Positions 1 through 8,065 of a DNA stretch of 64,000 nucleotides are shown here, piece by piece. The stretch lies in NCBI RefSeq assembly GCF_017355785.1, contig NZ_JAFEWE010000001.1, forward strand, positions 372,001 to 436,000, read 5' to 3'. Positions within the stretch are counted from its first letter, which is position 1. Every line of letters begins with the position of its first letter. Below the pieces are notes generated by a model, which saw only the letters and a list, made by a program, of their open reading frames with translations, ran no database searches and was not told the DNA's origin. The position numbers and the translations under genes are program-made. This stretch comes from Desertivirga arenae (GTDB taxonomy: Bacteria; Bacteroidota; Bacteroidia; Sphingobacteriales; Sphingobacteriaceae).

Positions 1-1109
1 AAGCTTCTGTCTAAATTTTCAGCCATAGACCTTAAGTTGTAGGACTTTCCTGTATTTTCTGTTGTTTGGTATCCCTTGAATTGTAAAACCTGGCTCTTAA
101 AGGAAAGTACCTGCTGTCCAAGAAAATATTCCTGCAGCCTGAAGCGATTGGAGCGCTGGTAAATATTGTTTAGCAAGGCAAAACGATAGGTGTAGGTAAG
201 CTCGGTCAAAGGACGGATGCGATAGTGAAATGACCCGTCGCCTTTCAGATTTTGGAGACTGTAGTCTGCCACCTCATTCTCAAAGTAACCTGTGCGTGCA
301 ACAACATAATTTTTACCGCCCAGGTTAAGCGTTCTCCTATTGGAAGACTCGTTCCCATACCCATTTACAGCATCATAAGCAGGATTAATACCAGAAAGAC
401 CGGACGTAGCATTGATGGCTGGATTTAAGTCATTAATATTGTTGGCTGTAAAATCATTTCCCCTGGTAAAAGAACCTGTCAGTTTAAGCGCAATCTTTTT
501 AGAAAAGGGATTAGCAAGACGGAAACTTGTTTCAGTAAAAAGCTTTCCTGAACTTTCGCCCACCCTGTTCACTCCGGTTTTTTGAATAAAGGAAATGCCG
601 GGGTAATCGAAAGGGCTTTTGGTTAAAAAATTTGCAAGACCGTTGATTGCATTCATGCCATACAAGGCAGAAGCCATTCCTGGTATAATCTCAACACTTT
701 GTATATCCAGATCATTTGGGCCCAGTGCATTCCCGATAGGTCCCCCTATATGCGGAGCCTGGTTATCTATTCCATCTACTAATTGCACGAAACGGACATT
801 GGTAGGGTTAGCAAAGCCACGAGTATTAATAACCTTGAAACCCACACTTGGAGTGATCATTTGTACGCCTTTAACGTTTTCCAGAGCATCGAAAAAAGAA
901 ACACTCCCTTTTGAAAGTAAATCTTTGCCTGAAACTTTCTCAATACTAACCGGGGATTGCATTATTTTCTCGGACACACGCGAGGCTGAAATAATAACCT
1001 CATCTAAGGTGTCTTTCTTCAAAGAATCTCTTGTTATTTTAAGTAATACCTGTGCTGATAAATTACCAGAAAGTAAAAAAATAGAAAGAAAGACCAGGTT
1101 GCGAGACAT
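1..1109 (-). CDS. TonB-dependent outer membrane receptor, N-terminal part (runs off left edge)
   Basis: The reading frame opens with ATG at 1109 and stays open to the window edge, giving about 369 residues. A signal peptide of about 20 residues ends at LSAQ. It is followed by a plug domain with the sequence TLDEVIISASR and the plug hallmarks LVDGIDNQ and SVEIIPGMASALYGMNAING. There is no carboxypeptidase-like regulatory domain between signal and plug, so it is not a SusC-type receptor; it looks more like a siderophore, metal or small-ligand receptor. Beta-barrel strands begin after about residue 170. The ligand cannot be told from the sequence. It lies downstream of the arsenic operon on the same strand, but a 245-bp gap with a hairpin separates them, so co-transcription is doubtful. 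Confidence 0.9.
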   Translation of the reverse strand, partial: MSRNLVFLSIFLLSGNLSAQVLLKITRDSLKKDTLDEVIISASRVSEKIMQSPVSIEKVSGKDLLSKGSVSFFDALENVKGVQMITPSVGFKVINTRGFANPTNVRFVQLVDGIDNQAPHIGGPIGNALGPNDLDIQSVEIIPGMASALYGMNAINGLANFLTKSPFDYPGISFIQKTGVNRVGESSGKLFTETSFRLANPFSKKIALKLTGSFTRGNDFTANNINDLNPAINATSGLSGINPAYDAVNGYGNESSNRRTLNLGGKNYVVARTGYFENEVADYSLQNLKGDGSFHYRIRPLTELTYTYRFALLNNIYQRSNRFRLQEYFLGQQVLSFKSQVLQFKGYQTTENTGKSYNLRSMAENLDRS

Positions 1110-1215
1110 AATTAAGATAGATAAAAAGCGTTGTATTAATTTTTATATAACGGTGGTGAAATTATATAAAACTTCTGAGGAAGTGAAAATTTATCTTCTA
1201 CGACCTATGTAAAAT

Positions 1216-1297
1216 CAGGTTCAGAAAGCCGTAACTTTCTGAACTTCAGTTGCAATCCTCCGTTTGGCGGGCTAAAAAGGCAGGTTCAGAAAGTCCT
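1216..1297. repeat. Left copy of ars-flanking repeat, with perfect hairpin
   Basis: CAGGTTCAGAAAG occurs at 1216-1228 and again at 1281-1293. The first copy forms a perfect 10-bp stem, GTTCAGAAAG (1219-1228) with CTTTCTGAAC (1235-1244), around a 6-nt loop. A close relative of the 1216-1244 unit lies at 3881-3909, on the far side of the arsenic operon. No T-run follows the hairpin, so it is not an obvious intrinsic terminator. Confidence 0.6.
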
Positions 1298-1354
1298 TAA
1301 ATAATGAAATTTCAAACGAATTGGTATCATGAAGAATGATTACATACAATAATA

Positions 1355-2419
1355 CTATTTGGAATAGAACCTATTTCTAAGCCAGAACGAGACGTTCACT
1401 AAGGCTATCAGAGCCGGCACTTCAACCAATGGCCCAATTACACCCGCAAATGCCTGTCCCGAATTAATACCAAAAACCCCGATAGCTACGGCAATGGCTA
1501 ATTCAAAATTATTGCCGGTAGCAGTAAAGGCAATCGCCGTACTTCTTGAATAATCAGCACCAAAACGCTTACCTATAAAGAAACTGGCTAAGAACATCAG
1601 TGCAAAATAAACTACTAAGGGAATTGCTATCCTTATCACATCCATCGGGATTTGCACGATTAGCTCCCCTTTTAGACTGAACATAATAACAATCGTAAAT
1701 AACAGAGCTACAAGAGTGATTGGAGAAATTAGGGGAACATATTTTCTTTGAAACCAATCTTCGCCTTTGATCCTGATTAAAGTATAGCGACTGATAATCC
1801 CCAAGGCAAAAGGAATTCCTAAATAGATTCCTACACTTTGTGCAATCTCACCAATAGTGATATTAATTTGTAGTGATTTTAAACCAAAAAACGGAGGTAG
1901 TACAGTGATAAAGATATAAGCATAAACACTGTATAACAGAACCTGAAAAATACTATTTAATGCAATTAACCCTGCTCCATATTCACGGTTTCCCTCGGCC
2001 AGCTCATTCCAGACCACCACCATTGCAATACAACGAGCCAGACCTATCAGAATCAGTCCGACCATATACTCCGGATAATCGGACAGAAAGAAAATAGCCA
2101 GGAAAAACATCACAACAGGGCCGACTATCCAATTGAGAAATAAAGAAGCCGTAAGCACTTTGGTGTCCTTAAAAACTTCCCCCATATTCTCATATTTAAC
2201 CTTTGCCAATGGCGGGTACATCATCAGAATTAGTCCGACAGCCAGGGGAATATTCGTGGTTCCTGAAGAGAAAGAATTGATCAAGGATGATGACGAAGGA
2301 AAGAAGAAGCCTATACAGATTCCTACGGCCATTGCCAGAAATATCCATAAAGTAAGATAGCGGTCTAAGAAACTTAGCCGCTTTCGTTCTGCCACAGGAG
2401 CACAATTGTTAGCGCTCAT
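1355..2419 (-). CDS. arsB: ACR3-family arsenite efflux permease
   Basis: This 354-residue inner-membrane protein is the exporter of trivalent arsenite. About ten hydrophobic segments are visible. The family motif with the conserved cysteine is present ([13 protein letters not shown], Cys130), as are the late transmembrane motif [14 protein letters not shown] and the terminal VEVPALIAL glutamate. Its length is usual for ACR3. The ATG directly follows the arsC stop codon with no gap, so the two are co-transcribed and probably translationally coupled. It is the last gene of arsR-DUF6428-arsC-ACR3. It is ACR3, not the unrelated 12-helix ArsB of E. coli; the symbol follows common database use. Confidence 0.95.
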   Translation of the reverse strand: MSANNCAPVAERKRLSFLDRYLTLWIFLAMAVGICIGFFFPSSSSLINSFSSGTTNIPLAVGLILMMYPPLAKVKYENMGEVFKDTKVLTASLFLNWIVGPVVMFFLAIFFLSDYPEYMVGLILIGLARCIAMVVVWNELAEGNREYGAGLIALNSIFQVLLYSVYAYIFITVLPPFFGLKSLQINITIGEIAQSVGIYLGIPFALGIISRYTLIRIKGEDWFQRKYVPLISPITLVALLFTIVIMFSLKGELIVQIPMDVIRIAIPLVVYFALMFLASFFIGKRFGADYSRSTAIAFTATGNNFELAIAVAIGVFGINSGQAFAGVIGPLVEVPALIALVNVSFWLRNRFYSK

Positions 2420-2836
2420 TTACCCTAAGTGTTGGTTAACAAAGTTCTGGGAGTAAACCTTAATCATATCTCTCACCCTTCTAAATTCTTCTAGAATCTC
2501 TTCCTCGGTTCCTGTTGCCTTTGCCGGATCAGGGAAGTTGTAATGAAATTTAACTGCATTTGTTGGAAAGTAAGGGCAGCGGTCTTTAGCATTGTCACAA
2601 ACGGTAATCACAAAATCGAAAGGGATATTTACATACTCCTCTACATTATTGGAGGTATGGCCAGAGATATCAATGTGATCCTCTGCCATAATTTGGAGTG
2701 CCCTTGGATTTACTCCGTGCGTTTCCACACCTGCACTATAAACCTTTGCCTTTTCTCCGGCAAAATATTGTAGATACCCCTCTGCAATCTGACTCCGGCA
2801 ACTGTTGCCTGTACATAATACTAGTATATTCTTCAT
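2420..2836 (-). CDS. arsC: Thioredoxin-coupled arsenate reductase, low-molecular-weight phosphatase fold
   Basis: A 138-residue cytoplasmic enzyme that reduces arsenate to arsenite for export by the next gene. The phosphatase-type loop CTGNSCR (Cys8 to Arg14, the CX5R signature) is at the N terminus. Two further cysteines, Cys80 and Cys87 in VCDNAKDRC, match the relay cysteines of the thioredoxin-dependent class typified by S. aureus pI258 ArsC. That set of three cysteines favours arsenate reductase over a plain tyrosine phosphatase. Operon position between DUF6428 and ACR3 supports the call. The gene abuts the permease start. Confidence 0.95.
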   Translation of the reverse strand: MKNILVLCTGNSCRSQIAEGYLQYFAGEKAKVYSAGVETHGVNPRALQIMAEDHIDISGHTSNNVEEYVNIPFDFVITVCDNAKDRCPYFPTNAVKFHYNFPDPAKATGTEEEILEEFRRVRDMIKVYSQNFVNQHLG

Positions 2837-2878
2837 TTTTTAATTGTTCATTCTTAAACTTAAATGTACTTACCCGAA

Positions 2879-3442
2879 CTAGCAGCAACCAGAGCCTGGG
2901 GTGCAACAGTCAGCAGTGGCGAGGTTTTTTAGAGTAATTTTTGGCTTTTTTTCTGTTGTAGAAGAACAACATGCTTCTTCAGTATCGGGAGCACCGCAGG
3001 TTTGGTTTCTCCCTAAGGCCTTGCATTGCACTGTATCCGCCTTTAAATTCACTATCAGGTTTTCTCCCTGGACTATGACTTCCGAAGGAAACATCTGACG
3101 GGTATCAAATTTGGAGTTTCCGAACTCGACCTTCACTTCTGCAGATGGATTAAGCTCGATGGCTTTTTCCACCAGTTCAACAATAGACAAAGCTTTACTT
3201 GCTTTCATCGGTTTTTCCTGATGCTTTTCTTCAGGTTCCCATAATTGAACAATAATTTCGGTCCAGGTATTCACCTTGCCACCGCAATCAACAGAAGTAA
3301 TTGGAGCTTGCTTAATTTCAGTAATATGGTATGAGGGCTTCACCCATTCGCCTTCAGCATATTGAAACTGCAAATCAAGATCTTGATTTCCGGTGAGCTC
3401 TGCTTTGAAAGCTGACCAGCTCATAGCATTTGGATTGTTCAT
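2879..3442 (-). CDS. DUF6428 family protein with cysteine-rich tail, ars operon
   Basis: A 187-residue soluble protein of a family of unknown function that often sits in Bacteroidota arsenic operons (family assignment from memory). The first 130 residues form the folded domain. The last 60 residues carry eight cysteines, including three CC pairs and a terminal GSGCC, which suggests binding of arsenite or another thiophilic metal. That role is an inference. The ArsR of the same operon also ends in CC. The ATG at 3442 lies 22 bp beyond an internal ArsR-type palindrome, so this gene and those after it may also be transcribed from their own promoter. Confidence 0.75.
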   Translation of the reverse strand: MNNPNAMSWSAFKAELTGNQDLDLQFQYAEGEWVKPSYHITEIKQAPITSVDCGGKVNTWTEIIVQLWEPEEKHQEKPMKASKALSIVELVEKAIELNPSAEVKVEFGNSKFDTRQMFPSEVIVQGENLIVNLKADTVQCKALGRNQTCGAPDTEEACCSSTTEKKPKITLKNLATADCCTPGSGCC

Positions 3443-3463
3443 GTTCTTTTGTTTTTATTATCT

Positions 3464-3479
3464 ATCGTAATTTTGCGAT
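3464..3479. promoter_or_regulatory. Candidate ArsR operator, internal, upstream of DUF6428
   Basis: ATCGTAATTTTGCGAT is an imperfect palindrome that shares its half-sites with the operator at 3832-3847. It lies in the arsR-DUF6428 gap. This suggests a second repressed promoter inside the operon. Confidence 0.6.
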
Positions 3480-3497
3480 ATAATAGCTCAAATTTTT

Positions 3498-3827
3498 TTA
3501 ACAGCAGCTTGATGGTCCTCTATAGGAGGCAAAGAAATGTCCTAATTGATTCTCGAGTAACCTCCAATTTTCCGAATGAATGCAGTAGCATACACTTACA
3601 CCTTCTATCGTTCCTTGTATTAAGCCTGCATTCTTTAGCTCCTTCAGGTGTTGGGATATAGTGGCTTGTGCCAACCCCAACTCATTTACAAGATCTCCGC
3701 AAATACAAGCATTTGCTTTAATGATCTCCTGAAGAATAGCGATACGGGCAGGATGTGCTATTGCTTTCAGCAGCACCGCCAGCTTATTCTGCTCTTCGGA
3801 AAATATTTCTGTTTTTGTAATTCCCAT
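3498..3827 (-). CDS. arsR: ArsR-family metal-responsive repressor
   Basis: A 109-residue winged-helix repressor of the ArsR/SmtB family and first gene of the arsenic operon. The helix-turn-helix is seen at about residues 44-66 (GDLVNELGLAQATISQHLKEL). Cys41 and Cys43 lie at the start of that region in ANACICGDL, the position of the classic alpha-3 arsenite site. A second pair (Cys80, Cys82) and a terminal CC could supply further ligands. Start at 3827 gives the usual N terminus; only 4 bp separate it from the palindromic operator at 3832-3847, so binding would also mask the ribosome entry region. Autoregulation of the operon, relieved by arsenite, is expected from the family. Confidence 0.93.
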   Translation of the reverse strand: MGITKTEIFSEEQNKLAVLLKAIAHPARIAILQEIIKANACICGDLVNELGLAQATISQHLKELKNAGLIQGTIEGVSVCYCIHSENWRLLENQLGHFFASYRGPSSCC

Positions 3828-3831
3828 TTAC

Positions 3832-3847
3832 ATCGCAATATTACGAT
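3832..3847. promoter_or_regulatory. ArsR operator upstream of arsR
   Basis: ATCGCAATATTACGAT is palindromic at all but one pair of positions and lies 4 bp upstream of the arsR start codon. A weak TATTG and TAATATTG pair on the minus strand, 17 bp apart, could be the overlapping promoter. Confidence 0.72.
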
Positions 3848-3880
3848 TATATTTTTTATTCAATAAATATTTAAGGATAC

Positions 3881-3909
3881 CAGGTTGAGAAAGCCATAAC
3901 TTTTTGGCC
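3881..3909. repeat. Right copy of ars-flanking direct repeat
   Basis: The unit beginning CAGGTTGAGAAAGCC matches the 1216-1244 unit in the same orientation at most positions (CAGGTT, AGAAAGCC, TAACTTT are shared). The right half of the hairpin has decayed here. The two copies bracket the complete arsenic operon. Confidence 0.5.
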
Positions 3910-3979
3910 CCTGTCACTTTTTAACCATTCTCTCAAAGATGCACTTAAAAGTAGGGTTCAAAAATTAGGTCCAGAAACA

Positions 3980-4075
3980 CTAGTATTTTTTCCTTTTTGA
4001 TAGCAACTTGTTGACCCAGCTGAGGACAGTTTCTGTTATATTATGGAGTCGGAGATAATGGTAGTAATCCAGACC
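3980..4075 (-). pseudogene. Possible C-terminal gene remnant, unknown family
   Basis: On the minus strand, just downstream of the desaturase remnant, an open stretch of 31 codons reads like the end of a real protein (GLDYYHYLRLHNITETV, then a lysine-rich tail) before a TAG stop at 3982-3980. It has no start codon of its own and a TAA precedes it in frame. The parent family was not recognised. Confidence 0.3.
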
Positions 4076-4108
4076 TTAATTACAAAAAGCTTCTCGATTA
4101 TCATTTAA

Positions 4109-4504
4109 TCAAAATGTCTGTTTCTTCTCGAGCTCTGGTATAACTTGATCAATTCTCTTGGCTAATTCAGGAAGTTTTATTGTAGGTACTGCTGGAAACA
4201 GATGATGTTCCAAATGGTAGAACATGCTAAATGTAATCTTATTCTTCCACCCTCCTCTTTGTGTTCTTGCCATTTCAGGGTTTTCTTCAGTATCATGATG
4301 AACTGTCCAAACTGCAAAGAATGACATCAGAAATTCGCCAATAACCATAATAATTATATGATAAATCAGGAAGTGTATTTGGAAATAGAAACAGTTAGCA
4401 CTTGACCAACTAAGGGCTGTTGACAAAATAAGACTTAGCCGAAAACTAGGTAAGAATCGATAGTAGTACCTCTGACTTGATCTTAGAAACTTTACAACAA
4501 CTTT
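4109..4504 (-). pseudogene. Fatty acid desaturase, 3' remnant
   Basis: The open frame runs from just after an in-frame TAA (4507-4505) to the stop at 4109, about 131 codons with no good start. It carries the last third of a membrane desaturase: an LRSSQRYYYRF segment, two hydrophobic helices, and the third histidine box YHLEHHLFP followed by the family tail. The first two histidine boxes and the N-terminal two thirds are missing, so it cannot be active as a diiron desaturase. An alternative reading as a 105-residue protein from a TTG at 4426 is possible but would still lack the active site. Confidence 0.75.
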
Positions 4505-4907
4505 TTAGCAACTAGAAGAAACTAATAATAGATAAGCTATCTTCGGATCGGTATACTTCCGAGTAAAAATCATGTAATGACAATGCAATAGGGTGTTAAA
4601 ACTTGGGATAAATAGAGTGTGATGAATTAAGCCCACCCGTGTCCGCCAAAGCTCATTTTTTACCATCTGGTAAATAGAGGCCGTGCAACAAGCATTATTT
4701 TTAAGGCATGGAGCAGCTTATGGCGGTTACTTGAATTTATAATCTTTGAAGTAATTAAATTTATTAGAAACAAGGTCATACCGTTCTGGTCCCTGATTTA
4801 TTTATAATAAAAATAAAATGTTAATGCCTCCAATCCGGGCGGATGGAGGCAATAACGAACCAATTTAATTTAACCAATTATGACGGCGATAAGGTATTCG
4901 GGTTATA
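4505..4907. other. Gene-poor stretch between remnants
   Basis: All frames are interrupted by frequent stops and no RNA gene was recognised. The only structure seen is the hairpin at 4825-4851. Confidence 0.5.
4825..4851 (-). terminator. Possible intrinsic terminator, minus strand
   Basis: TGCCTCC (4825-4831) pairs with GGAGGCA (4845-4851), with further inner pairing between ATCCG and CGGAT. On the minus strand it is followed by ATTAACATTTTATTTTT, a loose T-rich run. It could end transcription coming from locus 1. Confidence 0.4.
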
Positions 4908-5054
4908 TCATAAAGCTTTTCTTATATCTTTAACTGTTATTTTATTGTTAGGCTTGGGGTAAATCTGAACAAACTCACAAATTGTTTTTTGTGGTGTTTC
5001 TCGCGTTCTTTTCCAATCCCGCTTTTTTACTTTGTTAATCTTTTCAAAATCCAT
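4908..5054 (-). CDS. Small basic hypothetical protein
   Basis: A 48-residue frame from ATG at 5054 to TGA at 4908. The product is rich in lysine and arginine at the N terminus (INKVKKRDWKRTRE) and ends VKDIRKAL. No purine-rich ribosome site precedes the ATG and no family was recognised. It sits among gene remnants, so it may be a chance frame or a fragment. Confidence 0.25.
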   Translation of the reverse strand: MDFEKINKVKKRDWKRTRETPQKTICEFVQIYPKPNNKITVKDIRKAL

Positions 5055-5108
5055 TATAATTATTTTAAAGCCTATAGTCGTAGTAAACCCTCATACTTCT
5101 ATACATGA

Positions 5109-5321
5109 TTAATTTATATTGTAAACACAGTTATTGTGACTCCTGATGTCTATAGTAAGGCCTTCAGCTCCATTCTCATAAATCTGATTATCTCTGATGG
5201 TACCGTTAGAATGCCCATTTTGAGATACCCCAACCATATAATTATAGTAAACGGAGCAACCTCTAAGGCAGCAATTGGTCAATATGAATGTTTCTGGAGC
5301 AAAAGATCTCTGCATTAGCAA
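5109..5321 (-). pseudogene. Right-handed parallel beta-helix protein, fragment
   Basis: The 70-codon frame contains turns typical of pectate-lyase-like beta-helices: GVSQNGHSNGTIRDNQIYEN and GAEGLTID, then SHNNCVYN. A true member would be several hundred residues long with a signal peptide, neither of which is present. It lies 10 bp downstream of the sialidase-fold gene on the same strand and may be the leftover end of a further enzyme of that locus. Family assignment is tentative. Confidence 0.4.
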
Positions 5322-5331
5322 GCAGATTCCT

Positions 5332-7074
5332 TTATTTAATTTTAAATCTAAGCCATGTACTTGACTGTGTTTCCATGCAATTAGTAATTGTTTCGCGGTA
5401 ATCTGCTACTTGTTTCCCCGAGGCTTCTGTGATTCCTAAATTCAAAGCAATCTCACTATCCAAAGCAGGCTTGCCTCCTAATAGAGTCCACGGAATAGCT
5501 ATTTCCTGCCTATAAGAATTATTAGTTTTTGTGGTTTCACTACGAACCGAACTAATCTCTCTTTTCAACCAGCCTCCATTCTCCCCTTCTCGTACCACAA
5601 TTTTATTATCGACCGTCACAAGAAAGGAAAAGATCCCCTTAACTGGTACCTTATAGCCATCCTTAAGCGTTGTTACGTAAAAAGTTACGCCGTCACTTTC
5701 ATCGGGACTAGTATTAGCCGAAATCATATTATCCTTAACAGCGGTAAGAACATATAAATTCTCATTGTCATAATTTACGCCAGCTCTTACCTGCGTAGCT
5801 CCCTTATGGCCTACAAATAATGGGAATGGAGAATTCCAGGCATCTTCATTGAATTGTCCGTCAACATTTATTGACGACTGTTCTGCCTTAACGTTCGAGA
5901 TGACATGTCCTTCTATCATCCATACTTCAGTAGAATTAGCTGAAAATGCATTGGTAGAAGTAAGAGCTATTACTTTATTGTCGCTGGTTACTGCCAGACT
6001 ATTCCATAAAGCAGATTTATTTTCCGGAATAGTAAAGGGACTACTTTTAATATCGAAGGAGCGAGCCTCGGTATTCCCGATAACTACTTTCATATCTGCA
6101 TTATCCATGGTATTGTTCCTGCCTTCAGTTCCCTGGTAAGAAAGAATGGTTTCACCAGAGGCCAATTGGCGGATAAAGGGAGCCCCGGCATAAATATTAT
6201 CAGCAATGCGCTGCGACAGGGCATAGCTACGGTCAGCGCTTGAACTATTTACATAGCTTGTCCAGTTTTGGGAAAGGCTATTCCGGATGATGTAGGGTTT
6301 AAAGTTTGAGAAGCCGTTATCTTCGATCGCAACCACGATATCTTTCTTATTATTTAAGAGCAAGGGCACCGGCATTCCATCTCTGGAACCAGCTCTGTAA
6401 CTTACAACCTCCGGAGTGCTGGTCCAGGTTATTCCGTTGTCACGCGATCGAAGCATGGATATATTCTGTTCGTTTGAACTTAAAAAGGTCCCTTCATTCG
6501 CAAAATACAGTTGAATCTCTCCTCCCGGCAATTGAATTGCAGAAGGCTCCCAGCAGCCATTCTCGAAATAATAATCTGCCTCATATAAAAGCTTGCCGTC
6601 GGTCCAGGTAAGCCCACCATCGTAGCTTTTCTTTGTCCGGATGCTAAACCTTCGGGTAGGCTGTGAAGGTCTGGGATTATAGCAAACCAGGAGACTTCCG
6701 TCATTCAGCTGCAAGATATCGGGAACAGACATATTAATTCCGTTTGCTTTTTCTTCTACAGTTACCGGTGGCGACCAGGTGATGCCCTTATCACTACTCT
6801 TGGTTACGACAACATTACCGTTAGACTCATACACACAGATAAAGCTATGATCAGCCGCTTCTATCATACGGGCATACCCATTGTAACCTGCGACCTTTGA
6901 AATTTTCCTTAACGTACTATAGTCCCACGAGATCCGTACTCCTCCAGTATAAGGTACAGCGGAAATTGCGGCTTCGGGCTGGGGCTGTATTTCCGCGGCA
7001 GCTTTCTTCTTACAATCAGTAAAACCAAGAAGTGGAATAAACAATAATAACAATGGCTTAAAACGATGTCTCAT
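5332..7074 (-). CDS. Sialidase-fold glycosidase (GH93-like) with C-terminal CBM9-like domain, lipoprotein
   Basis: 580 residues. A lipobox-type signal (LLGFTDC, Cys21) predicts a lipid-anchored envelope protein. Residues about 45-390 form a beta-propeller with Asp-box-like repeats SSDKGITW, SYDGGLTW and SRDNGITW. The motifs GCWEPSAIQ and VVAIEDNG resemble the acid-base and nucleophile regions of GH93 exo-arabinanases, and the GH43 neighbour fits that reading. Residues about 400-580 resemble a CBM9/DOMON-type carbohydrate-binding domain (VDGQFNEDAWN, DGVTFYV, IPWTLLGG). True sialidase activity is less likely because the arginine triad was not evident. It is the last intact gene of locus 1, 11 bp after the GH43 gene. 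Confidence 0.7.
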   Translation of the reverse strand: MRHRFKPLLLLFIPLLGFTDCKKKAAAEIQPQPEAAISAVPYTGGVRISWDYSTLRKISKVAGYNGYARMIEAADHSFICVYESNGNVVVTKSSDKGITWSPPVTVEEKANGINMSVPDILQLNDGSLLVCYNPRPSQPTRRFSIRTKKSYDGGLTWTDGKLLYEADYYFENGCWEPSAIQLPGGEIQLYFANEGTFLSSNEQNISMLRSRDNGITWTSTPEVVSYRAGSRDGMPVPLLLNNKKDIVVAIEDNGFSNFKPYIIRNSLSQNWTSYVNSSSADRSYALSQRIADNIYAGAPFIRQLASGETILSYQGTEGRNNTMDNADMKVVIGNTEARSFDIKSSPFTIPENKSALWNSLAVTSDNKVIALTSTNAFSANSTEVWMIEGHVISNVKAEQSSINVDGQFNEDAWNSPFPLFVGHKGATQVRAGVNYDNENLYVLTAVKDNMISANTSPDESDGVTFYVTTLKDGYKVPVKGIFSFLVTVDNKIVVREGENGGWLKREISSVRSETTKTNNSYRQEIAIPWTLLGGKPALDSEIALNLGITEASGKQVADYRETITNCMETQSSTWLRFKIK

Positions 7075-7085
7075 CTTGTAATTCT

Positions 7086-8036
7086 TTACCGGGGTTTATT
7101 TTCAAAAAGGAAACGGAAGCTGGCAGGATCAATAGTTGCAGAACCTTGCTTAGAAAAAGCCAGATTAACAATGGCAGTTTTTCGCTGACCTACATTCTGA
7201 GCAGATGAATGAGTATGAAAGACGTAGTAGAGCGTACCTTTCGTACTGCTGAATATATCGCCGTGTCCACTACCATTGTGTCCTGTATTTTTATAGCTGA
7301 TTATCGGATTCCCGGCAAATTTTTTCCATGGTCCTAAAGGCGACTCTGAGGTTGCATAGCCTACCGAATAACTTTTGTTCCTGAAGTCGTTAGCGGAATA
7401 GAACAAGTAGTAAAGGTTTTCCCGTTTAATCACCGTAGGCCCCTCAGCTACAGGCCAGCTTACTTTGTCTGTATTTTCCCAGGGTTCCTCCGCATTAATA
7501 CACTCTATCGCAGTTTCCGGATAGATATCACTAAGGTCTTCCTTCAATCGGGCTACATAAATGCGGTTACCACTTTGGAGCCTTACATGATAAAGGTATA
7601 GCTTCCCATCACTGTCTTTAAAAACATAGGGATCTATCTGTTTATCTGAGCCGGAGATACGTTTCGGTGCTGTTTGGATAAAAGGGCCAAGCGGACTATT
7701 GCTTTCTGCAATAGCAATATTTTCATCTGCAGTATAGGCCATATAATATTTGCCATTGCTAGTCCAAACCTGTGGAGCCCAAAAGCCTGATTTACCGTAG
7801 CTATCCCCTTTCAACAATGCAAGTCCGTTTCTTTTACCTGCAGGTGCCGACCAATGCTTCAAATCCCTTGAAGTATAAACCAGAAAACCATTGGGACTAG
7901 AAGTACCGTATAAATAATAAGTTCCTTTATCAAGAAAAATGGTTGGGTCTGCAAGCTTTAGGGTGTCTTTGTTCTGCTGAGCAGAAACATTCAGCATTAA
8001 AAGACAGTGCAGAAGTATCAAGCAAAGGTTTCTCAT
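7086..8036 (-). CDS. Glycoside hydrolase family 43 protein
   Basis: 316 residues with a signal peptide ending at VSAQ. The five-bladed propeller family is shown by LADPTIF (catalytic base Asp), QIDPYVF (pKa-tuning Asp) and VAEGPTVI (general acid Glu), all in the expected order. Family members are arabinanases, arabinofuranosidases and beta-xylosidases; the subfamily cannot be set by eye. It has no extra binding module. It lies 29 bp after the clan GH-A gene and 11 bp before the GH93-like gene. An arabinan- or arabinoxylan-type substrate is an inference from this pairing. Confidence 0.87.
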   Translation of the reverse strand: MRNLCLILLHCLLMLNVSAQQNKDTLKLADPTIFLDKGTYYLYGTSSPNGFLVYTSRDLKHWSAPAGKRNGLALLKGDSYGKSGFWAPQVWTSNGKYYMAYTADENIAIAESNSPLGPFIQTAPKRISGSDKQIDPYVFKDSDGKLYLYHVRLQSGNRIYVARLKEDLSDIYPETAIECINAEEPWENTDKVSWPVAEGPTVIKRENLYYLFYSANDFRNKSYSVGYATSESPLGPWKKFAGNPIISYKNTGHNGSGHGDIFSSTKGTLYYVFHTHSSAQNVGQRKTAIVNLAFSKQGSATIDPASFRFLFENKPR

Positions 8037-8065
8037 TGTATTATTTAAATTTTAAAAGTTTGAGT

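Noticed and set aside
619-1212. 197-codon plus-strand frame
   Set aside because: It lies antisense to a clear TonB-dependent receptor reading frame on the minus strand that continues to the window edge, and its product shows no domain.
5332-7074. True sialidase
   Set aside because: Asp-box-like repeats are present but the arginine triad was not evident, and neighbours point to arabinan-type substrates.
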